Origin: Glutamicibacter soli
GTDB taxonomy: Bacteria; Actinomycetota; Actinomycetes; Actinomycetales; Micrococcaceae
Length of the DNA stretch: 64,000 nucleotides
Reading direction: 5' to 3'
NCBI RefSeq assembly: GCF_003309065.1
Contig: NZ_POAF01000002.1
Span: forward strand, 124,001 to 188,000
Positions 34,995 to 42,760 of the stretch are shown one piece after another; within the stretch, counting starts at the first letter, position 1, and the number at the start of each line of letters is the position of its first letter. The notes beneath the pieces are model-generated. The model was not told the DNA's origin. It made no database searches and worked only from the letters and a program-made list of their open reading frames with translations. Position numbers and translations under genes: made by a program.

Positions 34995-36164
34995 ATGACG
35001 CGCCCATCATCGGCAAGCCTTCGCGAGATCAGCGACCTCATTGCCCTCGACACCACTAGCAGGGACACCAACCTGCCGCTGATCGATCTGCTCGAAGCAA
35101 AACTTCAAGCGGTCGGAATCGATTCCAAACGGATCTACAACGAAGATCGAAGCAAGGCCAATTTGCTGGCAACCATTCCGGCGGACGATGGAAGCCGCCG
35201 CGGGGGCGTGGTCCTCTCCGGCCACACCGACGTCGTCCCGGTCGACGGACAGAACTGGTCCAGCGATCCGTTTACTGTCCATGAGCGTGATGAGAAGCTG
35301 TACGGGCGTGGCACCTGCGACATGAAGTCCTACATCGGGGTCATCCTGGGCAAACTGCCCGAGTTCATCTCCGCCAAGCTTTCGCAGCCGATTCACCTCG
35401 CATTCTCCTATGACGAAGAAATCGGTTGCGTCGGTGCGGTGAGCCTCGTTGATGAAATCGTGAGCCAGGAACTGGCCCCTCGCGGCTGCTTCGTCGGTGA
35501 GCCAAGCAGTATGCGCGCAATCCGCGGGCACAAGTCCATGAATGTTTTCAAGGTTTCCTTCCACGGGGTCGCAGCGCACTCATCGCTGCCCAGCGAAGGA
35601 CTCAACGCCATCTCCTACGGCCTTCGTTTCGCCAGGTTCGTGGAAGAGATCGCCCATGAGCTGCGGACGGAGGGCCCTTCCGACCCGGCTTTCATCGAAC
35701 CCACCACGACAATGAACGTGAATCTGATCAACGGTGGAATTGCTGTCAATACGATCCCTTCAGACTGCACAGTGCATTTTGAGTTCCGTTCGCTGGCGGT
35801 CGTGGACCGCGAGGCGCTGACCGCCCGAATCAAGAATTTCGCGAGCCAACTGGGCGAAGAAATGCGCGCCAGGAACCCACAGGCATCCATGACCTTCGAG
35901 CAGGTAGCAGGTGCCCCGGGCCTGGACACCGCCCCGTCGGAAGAGATCGTCGATCTTGCCGCTCGATGCGGCGCCATCGCCGCCGACGACAAGGTCACCT
36001 ACGGCACGGAGGCCGGACTGTTCGCCGCCGCAGGCATTCCGACCGTGGTTTGCGGTCCGGGCGACATCGCCCAGGCCCATGCACCGGACGAATTCATTGA
36101 ACTCGAACAAATCGTTGCCTGCGAAGGATTCATGGATCAACTGATCAAGGAACTTTCCTCATGA
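34995..36164 (+). CDS. M20 family acetylornithine deacetylase-like metallohydrolase
   Basis: A 389-residue dinuclear zinc amidohydrolase of the ArgE/DapE group. The metal residues are in order: His77 and Asp79 (SGHTDVV), Asp109 (GRGTCDMKS), Glu141-Glu142 (YDEEIGC) and a late His (IAQAHAPDE); HGVAAHSSLP carries the dimer-domain His. It should remove an acyl group from an N-acylated amino acid. True ArgE is not expected in actinobacteria, which use ArgJ, so a catabolic substrate is more likely. ATG 34995 has aaggaa 5 nt upstream. Its stop overlaps the transporter's ATG, so the two form an uptake-and-cleave pair. Confidence 0.88.
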   Translation: MTRPSSASLREISDLIALDTTSRDTNLPLIDLLEAKLQAVGIDSKRIYNEDRSKANLLATIPADDGSRRGGVVLSGHTDVVPVDGQNWSSDPFTVHERDEKLYGRGTCDMKSYIGVILGKLPEFISAKLSQPIHLAFSYDEEIGCVGAVSLVDEIVSQELAPRGCFVGEPSSMRAIRGHKSMNVFKVSFHGVAAHSSLPSEGLNAISYGLRFARFVEEIAHELRTEGPSDPAFIEPTTTMNVNLINGGIAVNTIPSDCTVHFEFRSLAVVDREALTARIKNFASQLGEEMRARNPQASMTFEQVAGAPGLDTAPSEEIVDLAARCGAIAADDKVTYGTEAGLFAAAGIPTVVCGPGDIAQAHAPDEFIELEQIVACEGFMDQLIKELSS

Positions 36165-37438
36165 CCGCTTCACCGCAGTCCCCGACCACGCAGCAGCTTG
36201 CCGACGCACGCAAGGCAGTGATTTCTTCTTCCATCGGCGCAGCCCTGGAATGGTTCGACATCATTGTCTATGCAACCTTCGCCACGACAATCGCCAAATT
36301 GTTCTACCCCGAGTCGGATGCAACCTTCGCGCTAATCCTCACATTCGCCACCTTCGCTATTTCCTATGTCATCCGTCCCTTGGGCGGCATGGTTCTGGGC
36401 AGCTACGCTGATCGCAAGGGACGCAAAGCTGCGCTGACCCTCACATTGATGCTCATGATGGTCGGCACCTTGATCATGGCCATTGCCCCGACCTACGAAA
36501 TGGTGGGTGTCTGGGGCGCCTTGATCATCCTGCTCTCACGCCTGCTCCAGGGTTTCTCGGCGGGTGGCGAATTCGGCACCGCCACGGCATTTCTCATTGA
36601 AACCGCCCCGCACAAGAAGGCCTTCTACGCCTCCTGGCAGGTCGCGGCACAGGGAGCCTCCATGCTGCTCGCTTCTGCTTTCGGGTTCGTCCTGACTACA
36701 CAGTTGTCCACCGAGGCCCTGGAGAGCTGGGGATGGCGCGTTCCGTTCTTTGTCGGTTTGCTCATCGGTCCGGTCGGGCTGTACATCCGAGCACGGCTCG
36801 AAGAGACCGAAGAATTCATCAAGGTTGAAAAGTCGAAGTCTCCGCTGGGGCAGCTTTTTGCCCACAATTACGGACGGCTTTTGGCCGGAGCAGCGGCGAT
36901 CGGCGTCGCCACGATCTCTGTCTACATGATTCTCTACATGCCGACATTTGCCGTACAGAATCTGCACATCCCTGCCGATGCCGCATTCCTGGGTGGCGTG
37001 GTTGCTGGCATCGTAACGCTGGTCAGCGTGCCGTTCATCGGCCATCTTGCCGACAGGGTGGGGCCAGCGCGCGTTATGACTTGGGCAGCGGTGGCCGCGC
37101 TCGTGGGAGCCTGGCCGCTGTTCAAGTTGATGACAGGTAATCCCACAGTTCCAGTCATGATCGTCGTGATCGCTCTGCTGGGTGTCATCATGGCGTTCTA
37201 CTTCGGTCCACTTCCGGCGCTGATTTCGTCGTTGTTCCCTGCAGCGATTCGCGGATCAGGAATCTCGGTCACGTACAACGTAGGTGTCACCGTACTCGGC
37301 GGCATCGCGCCACTCGTGCTCACCTGGCTGATTAGCGCAACCGGTTCCCTGGATGCCCCAAGTTTCTACTACATGGCTATCGCAGTCCTTTCGCTCATCG
37401 GACTAGCGGTCATTCGCCTCAGGTACAAGTTGGCATAG
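36161..37438 (+). CDS. MFS transporter of the metabolite:H+ symporter (MHS) family
   Basis: A 425-residue permease with 12 helices. Its MHS marks are SSSIGAALEWFDIIVYATFA at the start, RPLGGMVLGSYADRKGRKAAL in the loop between helices 2 and 3, and RLLQGFSAGGEFGTATAFLIE in helix 4 onward, close to ProP and KgtP. It would import a small acid or zwitterion with protons. Translational overlap with the deacylase suggests that the cargo is that enzyme's N-acyl substrate or its product. It is followed at once by a strong hairpin, so this is a two-gene operon. Confidence 0.9.
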   Translation: MTASPQSPTTQQLADARKAVISSSIGAALEWFDIIVYATFATTIAKLFYPESDATFALILTFATFAISYVIRPLGGMVLGSYADRKGRKAALTLTLMLMMVGTLIMAIAPTYEMVGVWGALIILLSRLLQGFSAGGEFGTATAFLIETAPHKKAFYASWQVAAQGASMLLASAFGFVLTTQLSTEALESWGWRVPFFVGLLIGPVGLYIRARLEETEEFIKVEKSKSPLGQLFAHNYGRLLAGAAAIGVATISVYMILYMPTFAVQNLHIPADAAFLGGVVAGIVTLVSVPFIGHLADRVGPARVMTWAAVAALVGAWPLFKLMTGNPTVPVMIVVIALLGVIMAFYFGPLPALISSLFPAAIRGSGISVTYNVGVTVLGGIAPLVLTWLISATGSLDAPSFYYMAIAVLSLIGLAVIRLRYKLA

Positions 37439-37456
37439 CCGCATAACGTCATTCTC

Positions 37457-37498
37457 AGGGCCCGCGCTCCTCGAAAATTTTCGGGCAGCGCGGGCCCT
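37457..37498 (+). terminator. terminator of the deacylase-MHS operon
   Basis: agggcccgcgct (37457-37468) pairs perfectly with agcgcgggccct (37487-37498); an inner cgaaaa/ttttcg pairing closes the loop. TTT follows. Confidence 0.9.
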
Positions 37499-38364
37499 TT
37501 GTCATGTCAGCGCCAGGTTCACCTGCGGCCCGCCGAATTCCGCCGATCAGAACCTGTTGCCGGCATACGACTGCCGCGAAACAGCCCGACCTTTTCGTCC
37601 TCACGGTCGGAGAACAGGGCACGACGCCGTTCCGGCATGACTCCGCGGGAAATATCCACTCTTCAGAATCCAGGTGTTGCGAGCGGGAAATAGACGTCAA
37701 AATAATAATTCATTTTCGACAAATTTCAACCCCAGATAACGATTTATCACCATTTTTGAATTATCGAAATAGGAGGCGATGCGACACGAACTAAGTCCTG
37801 ACTTGAGATACTAATCCGGAGCGATTTGAGCAGAATCCTGTGATTCATGCTACGCTCAAACAGTCGATGATCCCGCCGGATCTACGGCGCTAGTCGGACG
37901 TGACGAGCTCCACAACACCGGTTTTCCGGTGAACTGCAGGCGCAGGACAGTTGCCGTCTCGACCGAGCGGAGCATCGACGGGTTCTCTGACCGGCTTGAA
38001 TTTCGCCGTCAATTGGGAAAGAACCGCGCACGAACGGCAATTTTGTCACCGAGCACTTTACTCGGTGCGTTCGATTCAATCAGGATCGAATTCCCAGCCA
38101 TTCACCAAGTATTAGGCCTCAACTAGGCATGTATGAGGACGACAGCGAACTGACTCAGCGCGCGTAAAAATAGGCTGGTTCTGGAAAGAGATGAGCCGAA
38201 GAACGGACGGAGAGTGATTGATGGCCCCAGGGCTTGTGTGCGTCGGCTAATCGAACCCCGCCATCGCAGTGTGCGGGATGAGACGTGCAGAACCATGCAC
38301 CGCGGAGGATCCTTGTCCGATCCGGTGTCGTTTCTCGAACTCGTCGATCCTAAGGAGGTGGAGT
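37499..38364. other. long gene-free, AT-richer region before the symporter gene
   Basis: About 865 bp. Short frames occur on both strands but none combines a ribosome site with protein-like composition. The GC is visibly lower between 37680 and 37860 (aataataattcattttcg). A ribosome-like taggagg at 37770-37776 precedes an 11-codon frame at 37779 (MRHELSPDLRY), but the 2-nt gap makes translation doubtful. The stretch may be a long 5' leader or decayed DNA. Confidence 0.45.
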
Positions 38365-40065
38365 GTGAACCCGGAAGCAGTCGGTTTCAGCGCTCTGACC
38401 ATTGTACTTTTATTGGTCTTGTTTTACGGTGGAACGTTTTTCGTTTCCACTCGCATTGGTAAGAAAAACGAAAATGCCGACGGGTACATGACCGCCGGCA
38501 ATAAAATCGGCTTCGGCATTTCGGCGGCAAGCATGACCGCTACCTGGATCTGGGCCTCTTCCATGTATGCCTCGGCGTCGTCCGGCTACACCTACGGAAT
38601 CAGCGGCCCCATCCACTACGGCCTGTGGGGCGCGTTGATGATCCTGTTCATCTACCCCTTCGGCAAGCGCATCCGCAAGGTGGCGCCCAAGGCCCACACG
38701 CTGGCCGAGGTCATGTACGTACGCCACGGCCGCTCCAGCCAGCTCATGCTGGCAGGGTCCAACGTCGTCGGCTCGGTCATCTCGCTGATGTCCAACTTCA
38801 TCGCCGGTGGCGTGCTGATTTCGATGCTCTCCCCCTTCAACTTCATCCAGGGCGTATTCGCCGTGGCCGGCGGCGTGCTGCTCTACACCCTGTGGTCGGG
38901 GTTCCGCGCTTCGGTGCTCACCGATTTCATGCAGGTCATCGCCATGCTCGGCGCAGTGGCCATCATCGTGCCGTTCATCTTCTTCGCCGCGGGATTCCCC
39001 GCCGCGTTCGAGACCGGGGCAGCGAACCTCACCGCGCAGCAGTCGAACTTCTTCTCCTCCGAGGCCTTCCTGAACCAGGGTGCCCCGTACATCGCCGCGG
39101 TGCTGGCCTACGCCATCGGCAACCAGACCATCGCCCAGCGGCTGTTCGCGGTGCGCGAGGACCTGATCAAGCCGACCTTCATCACCGCGACCATCGGCTA
39201 CGGCGCCATGGTCATCGGCGTGGGCATGCTCGGCGTGCTGGCGCTGTATCTGGGCTTCACCCCGACCGGCGGGGATTTGAACAACATCATCCCCGAAATG
39301 GCGGCAAGCTACCTCCCGGGCATCCTGTTGGCGCTGTTCTTCATCATGATCATCGGCGCGCTGTCCTCGACCGCCGATTCGGACCTCTCCGCGCTATCCT
39401 CCATCATGATGGCCGACATCTACGGACAGAACATCGCGGGCAAGAAGAAGGCGAACCCGAAAACCATGCTGCTGGTCGGACGGCTGACGATGGTCGCCGC
39501 AACAGCCCTGGCCGTCGCTTTGGCCAGCATGCAGATGAACATCCTGGACCTGCTGGTCTTCGTCGGCGCCTTGTGGGGCGCGCTGGTGTTCCCGGTGCTG
39601 GCGAGCTTCTACTGGAAGAAGGTCACCAACAAGGCCTTCACCGTTTCGGTGATCGCCGCGCTGGCGGTATTCATTCCGGTGCGTTTCGACCTGATCCCGA
39701 TGACGGGCATCACCGCCGTGCTGATCGAGCTGCTGGCCATCCTGGGCATCGGCATCGTCCTGGGCCTGATGGCCTTCGGCTTCTTCGGCCTGCGCCCGGC
39801 AATGGTTATCGGCATCGGGGCCAGCGTAGTCGCCGCGCCGTTCTGCTTCGGCTTCCTGCGCGACTACACGACCCTGTCGGCCTCGCTGGTCGCCTATTCG
39901 GTCAGCACCATCATCTGCTATCTCATGTCCTTCAGGTCCACGCAGAACTTCGACTTCGCGGTGATCGCCGAGCGGGCCGGAGACTTCGATACCGGGGAAC
40001 AGCCGGTCGCTGCAGTGCCTGCCGGCAGCCGCAACTCAACCAGAACAGCCCAGGAGCGTGAATAA
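38365..40065 (+). CDS. sodium:solute symporter (SSS) family transporter
   Basis: A 566-residue permease with about 13 membrane helices. The SSS features are ENADGYMTAGNKIGFGISA after helix 1, ATWIWASSMYASASSGY (helix 2), and ALFFIMIIGALSSTADSDLS in the sodium-site helix, where the SSTADS serines coordinate sodium. The C-terminal tail is hydrophilic. GTG 38365 is chosen because the full anti-SD match taaggagg lies 6 nt upstream. The next codon block after the stop encodes a small one-helix protein, which supports a two-part transporter as in the MctC- and MetP-type systems. The substrate cannot be read; short carboxylates, urea or polyamines are all possible for this family. Confidence 0.9.
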   Translation: MNPEAVGFSALTIVLLLVLFYGGTFFVSTRIGKKNENADGYMTAGNKIGFGISAASMTATWIWASSMYASASSGYTYGISGPIHYGLWGALMILFIYPFGKRIRKVAPKAHTLAEVMYVRHGRSSQLMLAGSNVVGSVISLMSNFIAGGVLISMLSPFNFIQGVFAVAGGVLLYTLWSGFRASVLTDFMQVIAMLGAVAIIVPFIFFAAGFPAAFETGAANLTAQQSNFFSSEAFLNQGAPYIAAVLAYAIGNQTIAQRLFAVREDLIKPTFITATIGYGAMVIGVGMLGVLALYLGFTPTGGDLNNIIPEMAASYLPGILLALFFIMIIGALSSTADSDLSALSSIMMADIYGQNIAGKKKANPKTMLLVGRLTMVAATALAVALASMQMNILDLLVFVGALWGALVFPVLASFYWKKVTNKAFTVSVIAALAVFIPVRFDLIPMTGITAVLIELLAILGIGIVLGLMAFGFFGLRPAMVIGIGASVVAAPFCFGFLRDYTTLSASLVAYSVSTIICYLMSFRSTQNFDFAVIAERAGDFDTGEQPVAAVPAGSRNSTRTAQERE

Positions 40066-40191
40066 ATGCTAGCCCTCAGCCTCTACGTCCTCATCTGGCC
40101 GGTCATCGTGGCCGTCGTCGCCATCGTCATCTCCAAGGCCTTCATTTCCGAAGCCCGCGAGGCGAAGCGCCGTGGCGAGGACCTGATCTAG
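40066..40191 (+). CDS. 41-residue single-helix protein, probable symporter accessory subunit
   Basis: ATG 40066 follows the symporter's TAA with no gap and gives MLALSLYVLIWPVIVAVVAI, the remainder of one membrane helix, then a charged end (SEAREAKRRGEDLI), 41 residues in all. caggagcg lies 8 nt ahead. One helix plus a basic/acidic cytoplasmic tail is the pattern of the small partners found directly behind SSS and NSS transporters in actinobacteria (for example MetS behind MetP in Corynebacterium). Its role would be assembly or activity of the symporter; that is by analogy. Such genes are often missed in annotation because of size. Confidence 0.8.
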   Translation: MLALSLYVLIWPVIVAVVAIVISKAFISEAREAKRRGEDLI

Positions 40192-40213
40192 GCGCCCCGC
40201 CCACTAGCCGTAC

Positions 40214-40262
40214 AGCGCGCGTGCCGGTTCTCCCCTGCATCGGGGGAGGGCCGGCGCGCGTG
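40214..40262 (+). terminator. hairpin after the symporter operon
   Basis: Nested pairing: gcgcgc with gcgcgc outside, gccgg with ccggc in the middle, and tcccc with gggga at the tip; a few bulges. No clear T run follows directly. Confidence 0.5.
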
Positions 40263-40298
40263 CTTGGTGCGGAGGTTGCAAAATTTTTTCGATCCGGT

Positions 40299-40326
40299 CC
40301 AATCCGCACCGTGCCGCGCCCCGAAT
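40299..40326 (+). promoter_or_regulatory. candidate SigK-type promoter of the fasciclin gene
   Basis: ccaatcc (40299-40305), 15 nt, ccgaat (40321-40326), 73 nt before the fasciclin ATG. The mycobacterial SigK consensus as I recall it is CCATCC, 16-17 nt, CCGAAT. The same pair with the same spacing lies before the molybdopterin oxidoreductase gene. Confidence 0.6.
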
Positions 40327-40399
40327 ACCGTGTGAAAGCCCGCCCCGACGGGGAGGGACACCACGACGGTTCTTGCCGTCGCCACAGGAGGAGAACGAC

Positions 40400-41083
40400 A
40401 TGAAGCACACGCAGAGAACGTTCGCCGGAGCCCTGGGATTGATCGCGGTCGCCGCGCTGGGACTCAGTGCCTGTTCGATGGACAGCGACACCCCGGAATC
40501 ATCGAGCGCACCCGCCCCCGAAGCCTCCAGCTCGGAGATGGCCACCGAAAGCAGCCCGGCCGCGGACAGCAGCATGGACCCGACCGCGAATCTTGTCGGC
40601 TCGGGATGCTCGGCCTACGCCGAAGCCGTGCCGAGCGGCGACGGCTCGGTCGCCGGGATGGCCCAGGACCCGGTCGCCGTCGCGGCGTCCAACAACCCGC
40701 TGCTGAAGACCTTGACCAAGGCCGTCTCCGGGAAGCTGAACCCGGACGTCGATCTGGTCGACACCTTGAACGGGGCCGAATTCACCGTCTTCGCACCGGT
40801 AGACGAAGCCTTCGCCGCCATCCCGGAGAAGGACCTGAACGCCGTCGTCAAGGATTCGGACATGCTGACCAAGGTGCTCACCTACCATGTGGTTCCCGGG
40901 GAGATCCAGCCCGCCGACATCGCGGGAACGCACACCACGGTTGAGGGCCGGGACCTGGAAGTGACAGGCAGCGCAGACAACCTGATGGTCAATGACGCCA
41001 AGGTCGTCTGCGGCGGAGTCCAGACCGCCAATGCGGTGGTCTACCTGGTCGACACCGTCCTGATGCCGCCGGCCGACAAGTAG
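40400..41083 (+). CDS. fasciclin (FAS1) domain lipoprotein
   Basis: A 227-residue lipoprotein. The signal ends in LSAC; then comes a Ser/Ala/Pro/Glu linker ([19 protein letters not shown]) and one FAS1 domain from about residue 95: [10 protein letters not shown]...[26 protein letters not shown] (H1 block) and [14 protein letters not shown] (the H2/YH block), ending [12 protein letters not shown]. This matches the mycobacterial MPT83/MPT70 layout, an exported surface adhesin-like domain. Those genes are the classic SigK targets, and here sigK-rskA follows directly. ATG 40400 has aggaggag 7 nt upstream. Two cysteines (SGC and VVC) may form a disulfide. Confidence 0.9.
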   Translation: MKHTQRTFAGALGLIAVAALGLSACSMDSDTPESSSAPAPEASSSEMATESSPAADSSMDPTANLVGSGCSAYAEAVPSGDGSVAGMAQDPVAVAASNNPLLKTLTKAVSGKLNPDVDLVDTLNGAEFTVFAPVDEAFAAIPEKDLNAVVKDSDMLTKVLTYHVVPGEIQPADIAGTHTTVEGRDLEVTGSADNLMVNDAKVVCGGVQTANAVVYLVDTVLMPPADK

Positions 41084-41259
41084 CCGCGGCGCCTGGATTC
41101 TGTCCGACGTAAACCAGCCATGGCGGCGTCCGGTTCCGGCACAGGAGCCGGGCGTCGCCGTGCGCCGCGCGCCCCGGAACCCGCGGGGAACGCCCCTGAA
41201 ACTGAATGGTGGATGAGAGCCATGGGAATGATCGCCTCGTGCATGAGATTCTTGGGTCC

Positions 41260-41841
41260 ATGAGTTCGGAGATGAGCGACGCAGTTCCAGAGCCGGTGAC
41301 GGCAGCACCCGAGGAACTGCTGCGCCGTATCGCCGGCGGCGACGAGCGCGCCTTCGAGCAGTTTTACGACTGCCTCGCGCCGCGCGTGTACGGCCTGGTG
41401 CGGCGCCTGCTGAGGGACGAGGCGCAAAGCGAGGAGATCCTGCAGGAAGTCTTCGTTCAGGCCTGGCAGCATGCGGCCCGCTTCGACCCTGCCCGCGGCA
41501 GCGCCGCGGGCTGGTTGCTGACCCTGGCGCACCGCCGCACGGTGGACCGCATCCGCTCCAGCCAGGCAAGCCGCGAACGAGACCTGCGCATGGGGCTACA
41601 GGAGATCGGCACGGAATACAACGACGTGGAAGAGAACGCGATCCTGCATGACGAGAGCCGGCGCATCGTGCAGGCGCTCAAGCGCCTGAGCGAGGCCCAG
41701 CGCGCCGCCATCGAACTGGCCTACTTCGGGGGCTACACGCACCACGAGGTGGCCGACCTGCTGAAAATCCCGGTGGGCACCGCCAAGACGCGCATCCGCG
41801 ATGGCATGATTAAGCTTCGAGACCTGATGGGGGTGGCGTAG
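41260..41841 (+). CDS. sigK: ECF sigma factor SigK
   Basis: A 193-residue extracytoplasmic-function sigma factor. Region 2 covers LLRRIAGGDERAFEQFYD through VYGLVRRLLRDEAQSEEILQ, EVFVQAWQHAARFDP, GSAAGWLLTLAHRRTVDRIR; region 4 covers LKRLSEAQRAAIELAYFGGY, THHEVADLLKIPVGTAKTRI. The sequence tracks mycobacterial SigK closely. ATG 41260 gives an N-terminus about the right length; 41206 and 41272 are alternatives. The stop codon shares its last base with the GTG of the anti-sigma gene, so the pair is made in step. Likely targets are the flanking fasciclin and oxidoreductase genes. Confidence 0.9.
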   Translation: MSSEMSDAVPEPVTAAPEELLRRIAGGDERAFEQFYDCLAPRVYGLVRRLLRDEAQSEEILQEVFVQAWQHAARFDPARGSAAGWLLTLAHRRTVDRIRSSQASRERDLRMGLQEIGTEYNDVEENAILHDESRRIVQALKRLSEAQRAAIELAYFGGYTHHEVADLLKIPVGTAKTRIRDGMIKLRDLMGVA

Positions 41842-42656
41842 TGGAACGGAACGAGAACGAGCTGACCGGCAGCTACGCCCTGAATGCGCTGAGCGACGAG
41901 GAACGCGCCAGGCTGCTGGCGCAGGCCGCGAACTCCCCCGCGCTTCAAGCCGACATGGATGCCATGGACGAGACCGCCGCCATGCTGGCGCTGGGCAGCG
42001 CACCGGTGCCCCCGCCGACCAGGGTGAAATCCCGGCTCATGGAGGAGATCGCCCGCCGCCCGCAGCTGCCGGCGGAGGATCCCACGGACGAACGAGCGGA
42101 CGAGCCGGCGGCAATTCCGCAGCCCGAGCACGCGCCAGCCCCGGATTCCGTGCCCGCGCGGCAGGGATGGCCTGCCCGCCGCAAGTCCGCGAAGTTCTTC
42201 GCCCTGGCCGCGGCCATCCTGCTGCTGGGCTCGGCGGGGCTGGGAACCGTGGTCTACCTGCAGCAGGCCGAACAGCGCCAGCTGCAGGCCCAGCTCACCG
42301 ATCTCAGCACTCGCCAGGCCGAGCTCACCGAGCTGCTGGGCGCGCCGGATGTGGAAACCAAAACCCAGACCATGGCCGACGGGGCGACGGTGACGCTGTC
42401 CTATTCCGTCGAGCGGGGCCTGATGGCAGTCACCACCGCCGGAATGCCCGAGCTGTCCAAGGACAAGGGCTACGAGCTGTGGCTCATCTCCGCCGACGGC
42501 GCCCAGCCGGCCGGCATGCTGCCGGGCACCGGGGCCGACGGCCTGAAATTGCTTACCGGTGCCATGGACGGGGTCTCGCATTTCGGCATCACCGTTGAAC
42601 CGGCCACGGGTTCTCCGGCGCCGACCACCGAACCGCTGATGGTCCAGGAACTCTGA
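41841..42656 (+). CDS. rskA: RskA-type anti-sigma factor
   Basis: A 271-residue single-pass membrane protein. The N-terminal cytoplasmic part is the sigma-binding domain (ELTGSYALNALSDEERARLL, RVKSRLMEEIARRP), without the HxxxCxxC zinc motif, as in RskA. It is followed by a Pro/Glu linker, a membrane helix at about 118-138 (FFALAAAILLLGSAGLGTVV) and an extracytoplasmic RskA domain (YSVERGLMAVTTAGMPELS, GYELWLISADGAQPAGML). It should hold SigK at the membrane until regulated proteolysis frees it. GTG 41841 overlaps the sigK stop by 1 nt. Confidence 0.92.
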   Translation: MERNENELTGSYALNALSDEERARLLAQAANSPALQADMDAMDETAAMLALGSAPVPPPTRVKSRLMEEIARRPQLPAEDPTDERADEPAAIPQPEHAPAPDSVPARQGWPARRKSAKFFALAAAILLLGSAGLGTVVYLQQAEQRQLQAQLTDLSTRQAELTELLGAPDVETKTQTMADGATVTLSYSVERGLMAVTTAGMPELSKDKGYELWLISADGAQPAGMLPGTGADGLKLLTGAMDGVSHFGITVEPATGSPAPTTEPLMVQEL

Positions 42657-42667
42657 GCATGCCCGGG

Positions 42668-42695
42668 CCAATCCGCCCCCGGCCCGGCTCCGAAC
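42668..42695 (+). promoter_or_regulatory. candidate SigK-type promoter of the molybdopterin oxidoreductase gene
   Basis: ccaatcc (42668-42674), 15 nt, ccgaac (42690-42695), 65 nt before the GTG start. It is the second copy of the arrangement seen before the fasciclin gene. Confidence 0.6.
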
Positions 42696-42760
42696 CAGTT
42701 GCTGAAGGACCAGCCGACCCGGAACGCCGGGCGGCAGCTACTCACCGGAGGTGACATGCC

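Noticed and set aside
37455-37794. Small overlapping frames on both strands after the MHS transporter
   Set aside because: They cover the terminator hairpin, lack ribosome sites and have irregular composition.
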